A stretch of 64,000 bases of DNA, from positions 11,658,501-11,722,500 of the forward strand of contig NC_058191.1 of assembly GCF_907165205.1 (NCBI RefSeq), read 5' to 3'. Below are positions 22,924 to 34,160 of this stretch, in pieces. Position 1 is the first letter of the stretch. Each line of letters begins with the position of its first letter. A program made the position numbers and the translations under genes. The stretch is from Coccinella septempunctata (Eukaryota > Arthropoda > Insecta > Coleoptera > Coccinellidae). The notes beneath the pieces are model-generated. The model saw only the letters and a program-made list of their open reading frames with translations. It was not told the DNA's origin and ran no database searches.

Positions 22924-22995
22924 AGGTTCCACCGAGATTTGAACTCGGATCGCTGGATTCAAAGTCCAGAGTGCTAACCATTACACCATGGAACC
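22924..22995 (-). tRNA. tRNA-Gln (anticodon TTG), right palindrome arm
   Basis: This is the exact reverse-complement copy of the tRNA at 21275, with identical mature sequence, TTG anticodon, A and B boxes, and a T-run on the minus strand just beyond its 3' end. The two genes converge on the palindrome centre, about 1.58 kb apart. Full identity inside arms that carry scattered differences elsewhere suggests recent duplication, gene conversion or purifying selection. Confidence 0.97.
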
Positions 22996-23971
22996 TGAAT
23001 AGTTAAATGGTTTGCTCAAAATTACGCTTGCTCCATCTCAAGAATAAAATGACGTCAGATGTCAGAAGTGCAACTTCGTTGCCAGACTGTGAAAATAATC
23101 GTAGCTTTACTGCTGAGTTGGCTTATAACCAATTTTCGTGAGAAATGCAAAAATAATTATTATGATTCATTCAGATTCCAATTTAACAAACTTTTCATAT
23201 GAATGATTATAAAAATTTTATTTTTCTTGATTGTTTTCAACAACATTCTTTCCTAAGTGAGTTCCGTAGCTTACTTAATTATACAAATCTCAGACAACAT
23301 TTAGGTGTTTACAATTAGGAGGCTGCACTTGATTTTGAACGTCTTTTGTTATGCCAGTTCACTTGGTTTACATTAAAATTTTGACTCAGATGATAAACCT
23401 TATTATTATATATACTTAAGCTGAGAACATTCCTTACCAACATCCAAGTAAGGGAAAAAATAGATATGCAGGAAATGAAAACTAAACAATTTTCACTGCG
23501 AAAATATATCATGCCTTTCCCAGTCAACCAGAAATGTAACAGAATGTCGCAAGGAGTACCCAAAAATATCGTATTGAAGCGCTTCTTTGAGAATTTTCAT
23601 GGATGTATTTAAGATTTCACATTGTGGACATTAACGTCCGCATATTGTTAAGTTTGCGAATTCCTCAACTTTAGATCCCTAGTGGTTGCATGTAACATCA
23701 TATCGAGATGTTCCGATGAAGTGAACATAGCTACTACTATGCGACTTCTCTCTGTTGATATTTTTGAAATATTGAGTCTGTGATATTTTTAGAACATGAA
23801 ATGATGTGTTGTGAATAAATTTCGATGAACTCTACCCAGCGATTTCTCGAAGAAAAAATTTCAGTAACTATCTGAAATGTTCTATTTATCAACACGTGGT
23901 CTCGAGGTTAACTCAAAACCTAAATCCCGCTATGCAAAACGTGGTGTGACTATTCGTGTTTCGTGCTGTGA

Positions 23972-24638
23972 CTGCGTTGTGTTGAGAGAATGAACAAACA
24001 AAATCTTTATGAATGAATTTTGAGAATAATTTCTTCAACCGAGCTGTTTCATTATTAAATTTTGTTTCAGTTAAGTGTAACTTGACGTTGATTGATTAAT
24101 TAACGTGCAGTAAAAGGTGAGTGGTTATATAACCTATTGAAAAAATGACTATAAAATAATAAATATATATAAATCACTTCTTTGCCCTCTTATCCTCCCC
24201 GTTTTTGCACCTTTGTAACGTTCAACTTTCAACATACCTTATATGAATTTAGGTGATTATTAAGTCATAAGTAACATTCACAACCTTCATAATCAAACTT
24301 GGAATTGATTTGAATCATCGAGAGAACTTCAAATTATTTTTTTAGATACTGTGCTGGAAAAAATCCCCTTTTACTGTTGTTAGATTTATCATGACACTCA
24401 ATTTATTACTATCAATACAGCTCTGATTTTTTCTTCTTCAGCTGGACCATGCCGATCCTGAAGTGGAATGAAGATTTATAACAAGATCTATATTCTTTAT
24501 TTTATATATTTGGATTTGTATGAAACATATTAATCTTGAATAAAAAGATATGAGTAGTTCATATAGTTCAATTTCCCTTTTGAGGATGAGAGCAGAATGC
24601 GAAATATATGTAGGTAAGAGTAAACACAGGGTACAAAT
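23972..24638. other. Intergenic, nothing recognised
   Basis: AT-rich sequence after the palindrome, with no gene, terminal repeat or tail identified. Confidence 0.4.
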
Positions 24639-24788
24639 GAGGCGTTCAGAGTTGAAGAGGCCCAAGCTACAATTTTTCTGAAATTGAGTTTACGAGTATA
24701 TAAAATTTTGATTCATTTTTAGGCAGTTCTTACTGTTAATTCAATTTCAGAAAAATTGTAGCTTGGTCACTTTTGCTCGGAACGCCTC
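24639..24788. repeat. 150-bp foldback
   Basis: GAGGCGTTC at 24639 pairs with GAACGCCTC ending at 24788. A second stem, AAGCTACAATTTTTCTGAAATT, pairs with its complement at about 24745-24767. It is non-coding and of unknown family. Confidence 0.7.
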
Positions 24789-24887
24789 GAATATAGAGTG
24801 CAAATTCATTGCCACGATGGTGGTTATCAAATTGAACATGAATATAACTTCAATAGTGTAACCAGTCCGGCCCTTGCGGTCGGTCCT

Positions 24888-24961
24888 TTCGAGAACTAGA
24901 GCGGTCGGTAGGTTCTGGAAAGGTTCGCGAAGGTACCTGAATGTTTCCGGCGCCTATATAA
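24888..24961 (+). promoter_or_regulatory. LTR promoter with heat-shock-element-like dyads and TATA box
   Basis: Three TTCnnGAA dyads are present: TTCGAGAA (24888-24895), TTCTGGAA (24913-24920) and TTCGCGAA (24924-24931). The last two are separated by 3 bp. They form the inverted nGAAn arrangement bound by heat-shock factor. TATATAA follows at 24955-24961, about 23 bp downstream of the last dyad. Spacing between units is 3 bp rather than the ideal 2 bp, so this is a gapped element. Heat inducibility is an inference. Confidence 0.55.
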
Positions 24962-24987
24962 GCCCAGCGGAGGAGCAGGTAGGCAAG

Positions 24988-26904
24988 GGAACTGAATACA
25001 ATAGATCACTCGGCTTGGAAAATGCAAAAACGCTTACGACGAGAACAGACAGTTATACCTCCACTGCATGGAGCAAACGGAATGGTATATACGAGACTTG
25101 AAAAAGCCGAAGCACTTGCCGACTCAATTGAGAGAGAAGCCAGAATAAATTACAGAAATGATGATGACAATGAAGATCTAGAAGAAGAAGTGGAGGCAAA
25201 CGAAGAACTGATGATGGAACCACCGGAAACCGAAATCATTCCAAAACCGGCTTCACCAACAGAAATCAAAGAGATAATAATGAAACTGAAAAACCGGAAA
25301 GCACCAGGAGAAGATAGGATAACGAATTATATGTTGAAGAAATTGCCTAGAAAAGGAATAGCAGCCTTGACGAATATAACAAACGGAGTGATGAGGACCG
25401 AATACTACCCAAAGAGATGGAAAACTGCAGAAATGATAGTTTTCAACAAGCCTGGAAAGGAACGGAAATTTCCTCAAAATTATAGACCAATCAGCCTATT
25501 ATCAGCACTAGGAAAAGTCGTCGAGAGGGTTATCGCCAAAAGGCTGAATGAGGAAACAGAAATGTTGAAGATAATTCCACCCGAACAATTTGGATTTCGA
25601 CGAGAACACTCGACTGAACTCCAATTACTACGGCTCATAGAATACGTCACCGAAGGAATGCAGACCAAACAGGCCACAGGATTAGTTCTGATGGATATCG
25701 AGAGAGCTTTTGATAGAGTATGGCACGAAGGCCTAATCTACAAGATGAAAAAAGCAGGATTCGACCAAGCTATGCAAGATTATAAGGAACTATCTGAGGA
25801 ATAGAAACTTTTATGTGAAAATAGATGGAGCAACCTCTCAAATCAAACAATTAGAAGCGGGAGTGCCTCCTCAAGGATCGGTACTTGGACCTCTGCTTTA
25901 TGTAATATACGTCTATGATATCCCGAAGAATGCTAGAAATATGCTCACATTGTACGCAGATGACACAGGAATAGCGTTCAGACATCGACGCCCAGAGATC
26001 ATACACCGGAGACTGCAGGAAGCCATAGATGAATTACTCAAATGGTGCATCAAATGGAAAATCCAAATCAATGGAAGAAAGACTCAAGCAATATTACTGC
26101 AAAAGAGAAGATTGAGGATGGAAGAAAACCTTGAAGTTGATGGAGAAGAGGTTGAATGGAAAAATGAAGCAACATACCTAGGAGTGACGCTTGACAGAGG
26201 ACTTACATGGAAAAACCACATCAATTGTGCAGTTGATAAAACAAAAGCCGCAATGAGTAAACTTTATCCACTCATAGCCAGAAGAAGTCATATGAATAAG
26301 AACATCAAGTTGACGATGATTAAAACAATTGCGCGACCACAACTCACATATGGATCGGCGGCATGGGGCTTCGCAGCCAAGACCCACATCAAGAAAATAC
26401 AGGCCACTGAGAATAAACTCCTTAGAATGGCGATGGACGTACCCTGGTCTGTTAGGAACAAACAAATCTACAAGGACTTGGAATGGGAACCAGTTACAGA
26501 ATTTATGAAGAGAAAGGCGGAAAGGATATTCGACAAAGCCAAACAACATCCAAATGAGGAACTACGAAGATTAGTCGACTACGATCCAACGGAAGAAGCT
26601 AGAAGGTCAAGAACCTACTACCGAAGACCCAGAGATCAGGTAAGGATTTAAATGTAACCAAAGAAGAGCTTAACCTATAAAAGCTATAGGCATCATACAA
26701 ATATCAACACGACTATGATCGTGTGAGAGTCCAGAAACCATAAGAGTCAACTGGTTAATAGGCAAAATGCCCGGAACCTATGAAGAAGCAGTTAAGGGTT
26801 TTTAGTGGGTCTCGAGCTCGGAGAGTGGGAATCCCCACACTGTTCCCCCTCAGGAGAGGGTGTGTTCGTCTGTTTGCAGATGCTACACCAAAAAAAAAAA
26901 AAAA
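24988..26904 (+). pseudogene. 5'-truncated Jockey-type LINE ORF2 (reverse transcriptase) with poly(A)
   Basis: It is flanked by the 9-bp TSD GTAGGCAAG (24979-24987 and 26905-26913) and ends in a 15-base A-run, a textbook target-primed insertion. Frame 1 (25022-25804) has NYRPISLLSALGKVVERVIA, PEQFGFRREHSTELQLLRL and the first catalytic block LVLMDIERAFDRVWHEGL. A one-base frameshift near 25785 leads to frame 2 (to 26651) with LRNRNFYVKIDG, AGVPPQGSVLGPLLYVIYVY (one extra Pro), catalytic YADDTGIAF, TYLGVTLDRGLTWKNHI and RPQLTYGSAAWGF. ORF1 and the endonuclease are missing. With one frameshift and otherwise open frames, it is among the younger insertions here. Confidence 0.92.
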
Positions 26905-27337
26905 GTAGGCAAGTACAAGTACAGTTACAGTGCAAGCGACTAGTGGAAATAAACAAGAGTGGAAATAAATAGTAGTGTAATAGTTAGTTTGTGAGTTATG
27001 AGTATTTTAAGTGTAAATAAATAATTTTAATAAGTTGGACTTTTTAATTCAGCGAAGAAAACGTTACAATAGAGTATACACTTTGATAGTTTATTCTGTC
27101 AAAATAATCGTTACAAAAACCTTGAAAATGAGAAGTCGCAATGTTGCTGTCAATGGTGCTTTTTTTACACCTACTATGTGATGTACTGGGTAATTACCCG
27201 CGATATGCGATGTTGCGGACATTAAGCACTCTCCAGTAAGTACTGGTGGCCTTTTTTTAAATCAACATTGTGAAGTAGCATTTCCACAGTGGTAATTCCT
27301 AACAACTTCCCTGTGACTGAAACTGGTTGACTGGGTA

Positions 27338-29047
27338 TACAACGTGTCCCAAAATTCAATGATAAGCCGGCGCCGTAGGGTGTACATGGTCGTGACTACT
27401 TCAGAAAAAATAAGAAAAAAAATCCAGCTCACTTTGTTATTTAATTACAAAATAACTTAGAAATTCTTCGAAAATTAACAACCTTCATGACATTTTAAGT
27501 TACTACGGCCACAATTTTTCAAAAATTTTTGTAAATTTTTTTGTGTCGGCAACTTGAGTAGTACTGCTGCCCACCACGATTCCTAAATCTCCTAGAATAC
27601 TTATAGTTTTTACACAAAAAATGATCAAGATATGTTTTTCCCATAAAATTTCGAAAGATTTTTCCGTTCAGCCCACTTTCCCTCATTGTTTTGTTAAAAA
27701 AAGTATGGAAACTATGGCGGCAAGTTTTCCTAAAAATTTACACAACTAACCAAGATTCCAAAATAGTATAATAATCCAAGAAAAATAGTCGCAAAAAAAA
27801 TATGCGTACCATTTCTTAGAAGGACTAAATTACTTAATTGTTCTCGTTCATAGTGACAATTTTTATTATGTGCCGAAATGAGATTGTGTAAAGTCATTTC
27901 TTGGATTTTCAATGGGGTACGTGTGTTGTTGATGAAATTTAGAAATTAAAGAGAAAAATATAGCGAGAGATACACCTTAGAGAAGGATAGTGGATGTTCT
28001 TTGTTTAATAACAATAGCACTGATAAAGAAGTTCCTATTCTCGGCAAAGTCAGTACCAATCTCAGAACATAGATACATGGAATGGACATTCTATGCTACG
28101 GATGAATTTTTTGTAGTTCACACATTCGATGTTCCTCTGTCTAGCACGACACTAAGGCAGTGGCGTTAAATTGAAAAATTTACATACTTCCTATCTATTC
28201 GTACTGAAAATTGATGTAAATGATGTCCGAGTCAACTGTCTCAATTTTGATTGGCAACACTAAGCAACTATCTCACTCCAGTCTTTGGAATGTTTTTTTT
28301 CCATTCCATGTATCTATGTTCTGAGATTGGTACTGACTTTGCCGAGAATAGGAACTTCTTTATCAGTGCTATTGTTATTAAACAAAGAACATCTACTATC
28401 CTTCTCTAAGGTGTATCTCTCGCTATATTTTTCTCTTTAATTTCTAAATTTCATCAACAACACACGTACCCCATTGAAATTCCAAGAAATGACTTTACAC
28501 AATCTCATTTCGGCACATAATAAAAATTGTCACTATGAACGAGAACAATTAAGTAATTTAGTCCTTCTAAGAAATGGTACGCATATTTTTTTTGCGACTA
28601 TTTTTCTTGGATTATTATACTATTTTGGAATCTTGGTTAGTTGTGTAAATTTTTAGAAAAACTTGCCGCCATAGTTTCCATACTTTTTTTAACAAAACAA
28701 TGAGGGAAAGTGGCTGAACGGAAAAATCTTTCAAAATTTTGTGGGAAAAACATATCTTGATTATTTTTTGTGTGAAAACTATGAGTATTCTAGGAGACTC
28801 AGGAATCGTGGTGGGCAGCAGTACTACTCAAGTTGCCGACACAAAAAAATTTACAGAAATTTTTGAAAAATTGTGGCCGTAGTAACTTAAAATGTCATGA
28901 AGGTTGTTAATTTTCGAAGAATTTCTAAGTTATTTTGTAATTAAATAACAAAGTGAGCTGGATTTTTTTTCTTATTTTTTCTGAAGTAGTCACGACCATG
29001 TACACCCTACGGCGCCGGCTTATCGTTGAATTTTGGGACACGTTGTA
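27338..29047. mobile_element. 1.7-kb foldback element (TACAACGTGTCCC ends, TA TSD)
   Basis: Arms 27338-28086 and 28300-29047 are near-identical reverse complements (about 750 bp each) around a 213-bp spacer. Both ends are flanked by TA. A 60-codon frame (EMTLHNLISAHNKN...) occurs in both arms (27730-27912 minus, 28474-28656 plus), simply because the arms are copies; there is no protein family match. No transposase is present. High arm identity suggests recent formation or arm homogenisation. Confidence 0.9.
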
Positions 29048-29049
29048 TA

Positions 29050-30200
29050 GAACAGAAGATGAAAATGGAAACTACATGCATGCGAACTCAAATAACTTCT
29101 GAGAAACACTTCAAAGAAAGGGAAAGACCAAATTACAGAATTTTGCGTTAGAGTTCAATGAATTGAATCAACAATTATTTTCATTCTGAATTAGATAAAT
29201 CTGAGCACTTTCAGCTTAATATTTTCTCATCCACATGCAGCATGAAAGAATTAGCTCATTTTCTTTCAATTTTCCTTAACACAATTCAATTTCTGAAATA
29301 TCACTTTTTCACACCAGAGCTAGTAGTATCAAAAATGTTACATTTGAATAAAATACACACCCAAATTTTCCTTTATGAGTTAAACTTCTGCGTCCTGTGA
29401 ATATAGAACAAGAAGGTAAAAATCTGTATTTTTCAAGATATGCACCTAATTCCTAATAATCACCCTTTTGATCTCATGCATGCATATCTACATACACATC
29501 TCGTATAATGAAATGGTAATACAAAAGCCATAATGAGTCTTCGTGTAGACCGACGCCTGTCTCCTCTTCTTGGGTGTTCCCACCCCCATCCTCCAGATCC
29601 GCATTACCAATTCACAAATGTTATTGTTTTCCCTACGAACAAGACATTAAACCTGTGTCGGAGCCCGTGTACCGACACCCTATAAATTTTAATGACGCCG
29701 TAATCTCTCCACTCCGCGCTGATACAGGGCAACAAAATTTCCAGAGTGACAATAAAACTCGATCACGTTATTGGTCATGATTTCGCCCGTGATTCCTGGA
29801 GGGATGGTAGGTAGACAGGTGTGCGAAATGGAACATTTAGTGTTCTATGCGGAAATTTCTGGTCGCTTGCCGGTGCAGGAAGCTCAGTTGTATCTAACGG
29901 CTGTTTTTGTATATTATTATGAGATGCGTTAAAGGAGAGAAATGGATGATTTTGGGATTGGTAGTTCTAATTTTTGCAGATTTGTTTCTGATGTTGCTGT
30001 ATAAATAATACAAGTTTGTGTCCTAAAGCGCCGAAAGCAACTGTTTCAAGAATGGAAAAAACCATGAATAAATCGTTATTTTTTAAAATTTTGGCGACTA
30101 AAGGACAAGTTTTCGAAAAAACGTTTTCGGGACGTATTTAAAGTAGACTAGACTTGCTACAATACGATACTGTTTCTGGAGACCCAATAGTTTCCGAGAT
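29050..30200. other. Non-coding stretch
   Basis: No supported gene. The segment about 29550-29730 is modestly GC-richer and looks single-copy. Confidence 0.4.
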
Positions 30201-30203
30201 TAA

Positions 30204-32335
30204 TGCCCGTTTTCACCAACGATCCCTAAACGAGCCCCTATCTAAGTATTCCTTAGCTTTAGGGAGTACCTAACTCTACCTTTAATATAAATTCGTTTTC
30301 ACCGTACAAAGGAACACTTTGTTAAGGAATACTTATCTAGGATAAGTAGCTACGAAATTTGGCTACGAGCGTACAGACGTATTGGTTCACCGAATCGGAC
30401 GATTTTTTTTATATCTTGCAAACAGATATCCGTTTATATTCTCCTGAAATATTCCAATGTCCTGTGCCCTATATTCATTGTTTCCTTGTAATAAATTAAA
30501 AAGAAATGTATTTTGTATCAGATTTCAACAGTATTTCGAAAACATAAGGATCTGTGCTCGTGACATTGACCTGTCGTTGTGGTTCGATTTTTTTGAGAGA
30601 AACTACGCAAGTATCTGGCTTTTGAATCCTAGTAATCATGAAAAGAGAAAATAGAAGCGAGCTTTTATAGAATACATAGTACTCCGCTCTACACTCCTAC
30701 ATATAACACTGGATTATGTGATCTATCTAAAAACAGAAAGTGGAAGTGGATATCTTCGATAATGTTTCAAATTTCATAATAAAGTTCAGTACACACCAAA
30801 TTCTTGGCAGAATATTGACAAAGAAGTTAGATCAAAAAAGGAGTTACCTCGGGAGTTACCTATATGAAATATTCCAAATTCAAAGATTCATGAGAAGAAA
30901 AGATGTATGATGTATTCCAGAATGTGCTCATGTTTTTAAATAATCTGAAGATTGGAAGATGAGAATAGAACAAAGTGGTATATTTTTTCTCGGATTGAAT
31001 GCTATATTGAGAAACACTCTTGAAGCATATTTCAACAACAGTTGAAGTGTTTTTATGTGAAGTGTTAATGTCGATTACCCAACTTTCAGTACTCTCGTCA
31101 AGCATATCAATAAAACATTTTGATATCTATATATTGCTCAATATTTTTTTTCCAAATATTCAATTTCCTATTGATAATAATTCACTCAACTTACTTTCTA
31201 TAGGAAGAAATATTCATCTATAGTCCATTCAAGAATGATTGACATCCCAGTAGGACTTGAAAGTCCAGACGCAGCTTAAATCTGGTCATAAAAGATCCTC
31301 AATAATTTCTGTACTTTCAATCACAGAGTGGAATATTTAAATATAACCTATTCGTAGTAGGTATTTGAAAAGAAGAAATATTCAAATTCAGAGCATATTA
31401 ATCAGCAATCAAAATTGATATAATTATCTTTTCAATTTGTTGGATTGAATTAAGAATGTAAACAGCTCTACAGAACTTAAATTAACTTGGGTCAGTGCAT
31501 AGATTCACAATAATTGGTCTGTGGATCGCTGTTTATTCACAATACCAACCTGAATTCCGCAACACAAAATCTGAAATTATGGGCTTTTACCAACTTAAAT
31601 TCGATTTTACATAGCCACCCGAGATGTCAAGCATTCTTGACTATAAATAAAATAGTTCCGTACTAGTTTTTTTTATTGATGAAGACAGAAACATAAATCC
31701 AATATTTCCTTTGCGTTGATAGTCATACAAATCATTCTATATGGTTTCACCGAACATCCTCCTCGAGATATGAAGAATCACCAAATTCCAACATGACTGC
31801 ATTTTCTCATAAACTTCCATTGTATATGTTCAAAATTTTTCACACACTTCAACACAACTGCTTCTATTCATTCCTAAGAATAAGCTCTGCTCTATTGGTA
31901 TTCGAGCGATTTCTACTCTTGAAAGCTCTCAAATATTATTGTTCATTTGCTAGAAATTGGTGTTTAGACGTTATCACTGTGAAGGGGTTTTTAGTTCAAT
32001 CACTGCCTGAATTACCGTGTCTCCAAATGAATACACAAATCTCAAACCAACCCCTCAAAATTTGATGATAGGGATATCGAAGAGCCACAAATTCACGACT
32101 AACATTTATCCCTCTCTCAAAAAAAATTCTTTTTGCGTATCGTAGAAATGTCAAAATCCGCTGTCACTTTATTAGGGATTCGATACGGGGTCGACTTTCG
32201 GGCTTTAATAATTTAGAGTATCCCCTAGCACTTAAGAGTTCCCTAAACGTTGGTGAAAACGAAATTGAAGCTAAGAGTCACTTAAATGGGCTTAGGCATT
32301 CCTTAAAATTTAGGGATCGTTGGTGAAAACGGGCA
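30204..32335. mobile_element. Non-autonomous PIF/Harbinger-like element, TSD TAA
   Basis: The left end TGCCCGTTTTCACCAACGAT at 30204 and its exact complement ending 32335 form the TIRs. Both are flanked by TAA (30201-30203 and 32336-32338), the 3-bp target duplication of PIF/Harbinger. A second CGTTTTCACC motif lies about 90 bp inside each end, and subterminal TTAAGGAATAC-like blocks are also inverted. The 2.1-kb interior has only short frames (for example 30457-30654 and 31793-32065) with no nuclease motif. It appears to be a long MITE or deletion derivative. Confidence 0.75.
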
Positions 32336-32338
32336 TAA

Positions 32339-33676
32339 GCGTCTCAATCGATGTCTTAAAGCGTGACGTCATTAATTTTGTTGGCGCAAAAATAGAAGTT
32401 AAGTCACCTGTCATTGTCACTAGACAGCGAATTGAATTGTGAATTTTGAAATTTCAAAATAAGATAAGGATTTTTTCAATTTTGGACAAAGTTGCGTTCG
32501 GCGCTCGAGGTCAAAAACTTATTCATAAGGCCAATATCAGAAACAAGTCTGCAAAAATTCAGAAGTACTTGTTTGACATATACTCACCCATACTTTCAGG
32601 CGACAAAGTTACTGGATAAAATGCTTTCATGAATGATAAATGCAATTGTGAATTTTGTTCGTTACAGATTCTTATGAAATTTTTTCTTTGTTTTGTCCTT
32701 GGGAATTACTTCCTGAAGTAAAATGAGGTTGGACACAGTCAACCTGTATATCCACCAGATAAACAGGCAGGTTTGATAACGAAGTTAATTTCTCCAACAA
32801 CGCCCACTCCAGTGGCTCATGACACAACCCCTCAACATTCTCAACAACCGAACAGACATCCCCGTTTAGGCGCCACATCTTCCCCCTTGTCCCCATCAGA
32901 AATATGTAACAAGAATAATAATCTACGACCCCCCAATTCACACATCGCGAGTTTCGCCCCGTCTCCTTCCGCTTCATTTTGCTTCGGGGACAGCAATGTT
33001 CCTATTGTACGAAACAACGCAACCAAACCAGAAATTCCGTTTACGACGCGTCCGACAATCAGCCAATTTGGTCCCGCGCCCCCGGTCCGACCGATGTACT
33101 CGTCAAACATGCCGAGGGTGCCCCGGACTTGCCTTTTGTCGTGGCACGCACACGGACCATCGCAAAAGTCAACTCGGACTCGCCACCTTATCAAGGAAGT
33201 GTAAATATGTCGGGGTGGCTGTGGATTGCTTTGTGTCGCAGCAATCAACGACAGAAGACAGTGGCGGAGAAACATTTGGCGTAGTTTACAGACAGCCACA
33301 TATAATACTCTTCTTCGTCTCTACAGGGAAGAATACTTCAAGTTCTTCAAGAGAGTGCCAAAGTTTGTAGCCTAATCACATTCCAAATACACATTTCTGG
33401 TGTTTGGCCATATCTGGGAAATTTCTCATTCTAAATAAATGATGAGTATTTAAATTTATATTTGGTGTGCTCCTTTCTAAAATCACGAGAAATGTCTGTT
33501 CTTATGAAATTGACTACAAACTTCGCTTCGGGGAGCATCCAACCACACCGGGCTATTCTGTGTGCATCACAGGACGTATGAGAACGTTCCCAACTAGTGC
33601 AGTTGAGGTTATTGTTGATCTTCTAATTATCTATCTAGTGATTTATAGATTATCGAGGCCATCCTCAGATAAGCTA
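32339..33676. other. Non-coding stretch with a CpG-rich island at about 32950-33230
   Basis: The segment 32950-33230 is rich in CG (GCGACGCGTCCGAC-like, CCCGCGCCCCCGGTCCGACC) and is open in at least four frames on both strands. None of these has a recognisable domain, and the mutual overlap argues against any being real. Conserved regulatory DNA or a first exon with an unrecognised product is possible. The flanks show nothing. Confidence 0.4.
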
Positions 33677-34160
33677 TGTGAAGCTGGCACCCCCAAATGA
33701 GAATTTTGAAACAAAAATTTCAGGGCCGTTTATCCATCGAAGGTCCATGTTTGTCCACTTTTTTTTTCATTTGTCCAGGCACCGTTTTAGAGATATCGCA
33801 AAAGAACTATTTTCGGTTCATTTTCTGAGCAGCACCCCAAAATCGCAAAAACTTATTTTGGATGGTACAGATCGTTTGTCCAACGTGAGTCCACGTTTGT
33901 CCACCAAATTTTTTCATTTGTCCACCCACACAACCATAGAAATCAATCTTTGGAAATTTTGAAATGTGTGAAGTTGGCACCCCTAAATGAAAATTTTTAA
34001 TCCAAAATTTCAGGATCGTTTGTCCATCGTAGGTCCATGTTCGTCCACCTTTTTTTTTTTCATTTGTCCAGGCACCGTTTGAGAGATATGAAAAAATAAG
34101 TTTTTTCGGTACATTTTCTGAGCAGGTCACCCAAATTGCGAAAATGATGGCAATGTGATA
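33677..34160. repeat. Tandem duplication, period 290 bp, with TTTGTCCA subrepeats
   Basis: Unit 1 (33677-33966) and partial unit 2 (33967 to about 34160) share TGTGAAG-TGGCACCCC, GGTCCATGTT-GTCCAC, CATTTGTCCAGGCACCGTTT and CATTTTCTGAGCAG. Within unit 1 the block TTTGTCCA(C/T)...GTCCA-GTTTGTCCAC...CATTTGTCCA occurs twice at about 170-bp spacing. It is non-coding and the TE family is not recognised. Confidence 0.8.

Larger units (their letters stand above)
20299..23971. repeat. 3.67-kb near-perfect palindrome containing two tRNA-Gln genes
   Basis: The left arm 20299-22159 and right arm 22178-23971 are reverse complements with sparse mismatches, around an 18-bp spacer containing CCCCCCCC. The left arm carries about 67 bp (near 22043-22110) that is missing from the right arm, which accounts for the 1861 versus 1794 bp arm lengths. 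Each arm holds one tRNA-Gln, transcribed towards the centre. Short open frames at 20683-20955 (plus) and 23315-23563 (minus), and at 21734-21925 and 22345-22536, are mirror copies of each other. Their differences are mostly amino-acid-changing, so I do not call them genes. There is no clear TSD. Confidence 0.95.
24857..27068. mobile_element. Solo LTR (286 bp) split by a LINE, TSD ATAG
   Basis: The LTR starts TGTAACC at 24857 and ends CGTTACA at 27068, with 6-bp inverted termini TGTAAC/GTTACA. It is flanked by ATAG on both sides (24853-24856 and 27069-27072), a 4-bp target duplication as in Ty3/gypsy elements. Removing the LINE and one copy of its 9-bp TSD leaves about 286 bp. A TATA box at 24954 and AATAAA-type signals near 26948-27024 fit U3-R-U5 layout. 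No internal retrotransposon region or second LTR follows, so it is a solo LTR left by recombination. Confidence 0.85.

Noticed and set aside
20683..23563. Mirror-image open frames in the palindrome arms (90/82 codons and 63/63 codons)
   Set aside because: They exist twice only because the arms are copies. Differences between arms are mostly amino-acid-changing and no family is recognisable, so they are not called genes.
24888..24961. A host hsp70 promoter
   Set aside because: TGTAAC/GTTACA ends with an exact 4-bp TSD make it an LTR, and no hsp coding sequence follows.
26178..26549. Minus-strand 123-codon frame
   Set aside because: Antisense shadow of the Jockey reverse transcriptase.
27730..28656. 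60-codon frame present in both arms of the 1.7-kb foldback
   Set aside because: Duplicated by the inverted repeat; low complexity and no domain, and no evidence of selection.
32773..33370. Five overlapping frames of 101-152 codons on both strands
   Set aside because: A product of high GC content; mutually overlapping, and none has a known motif.
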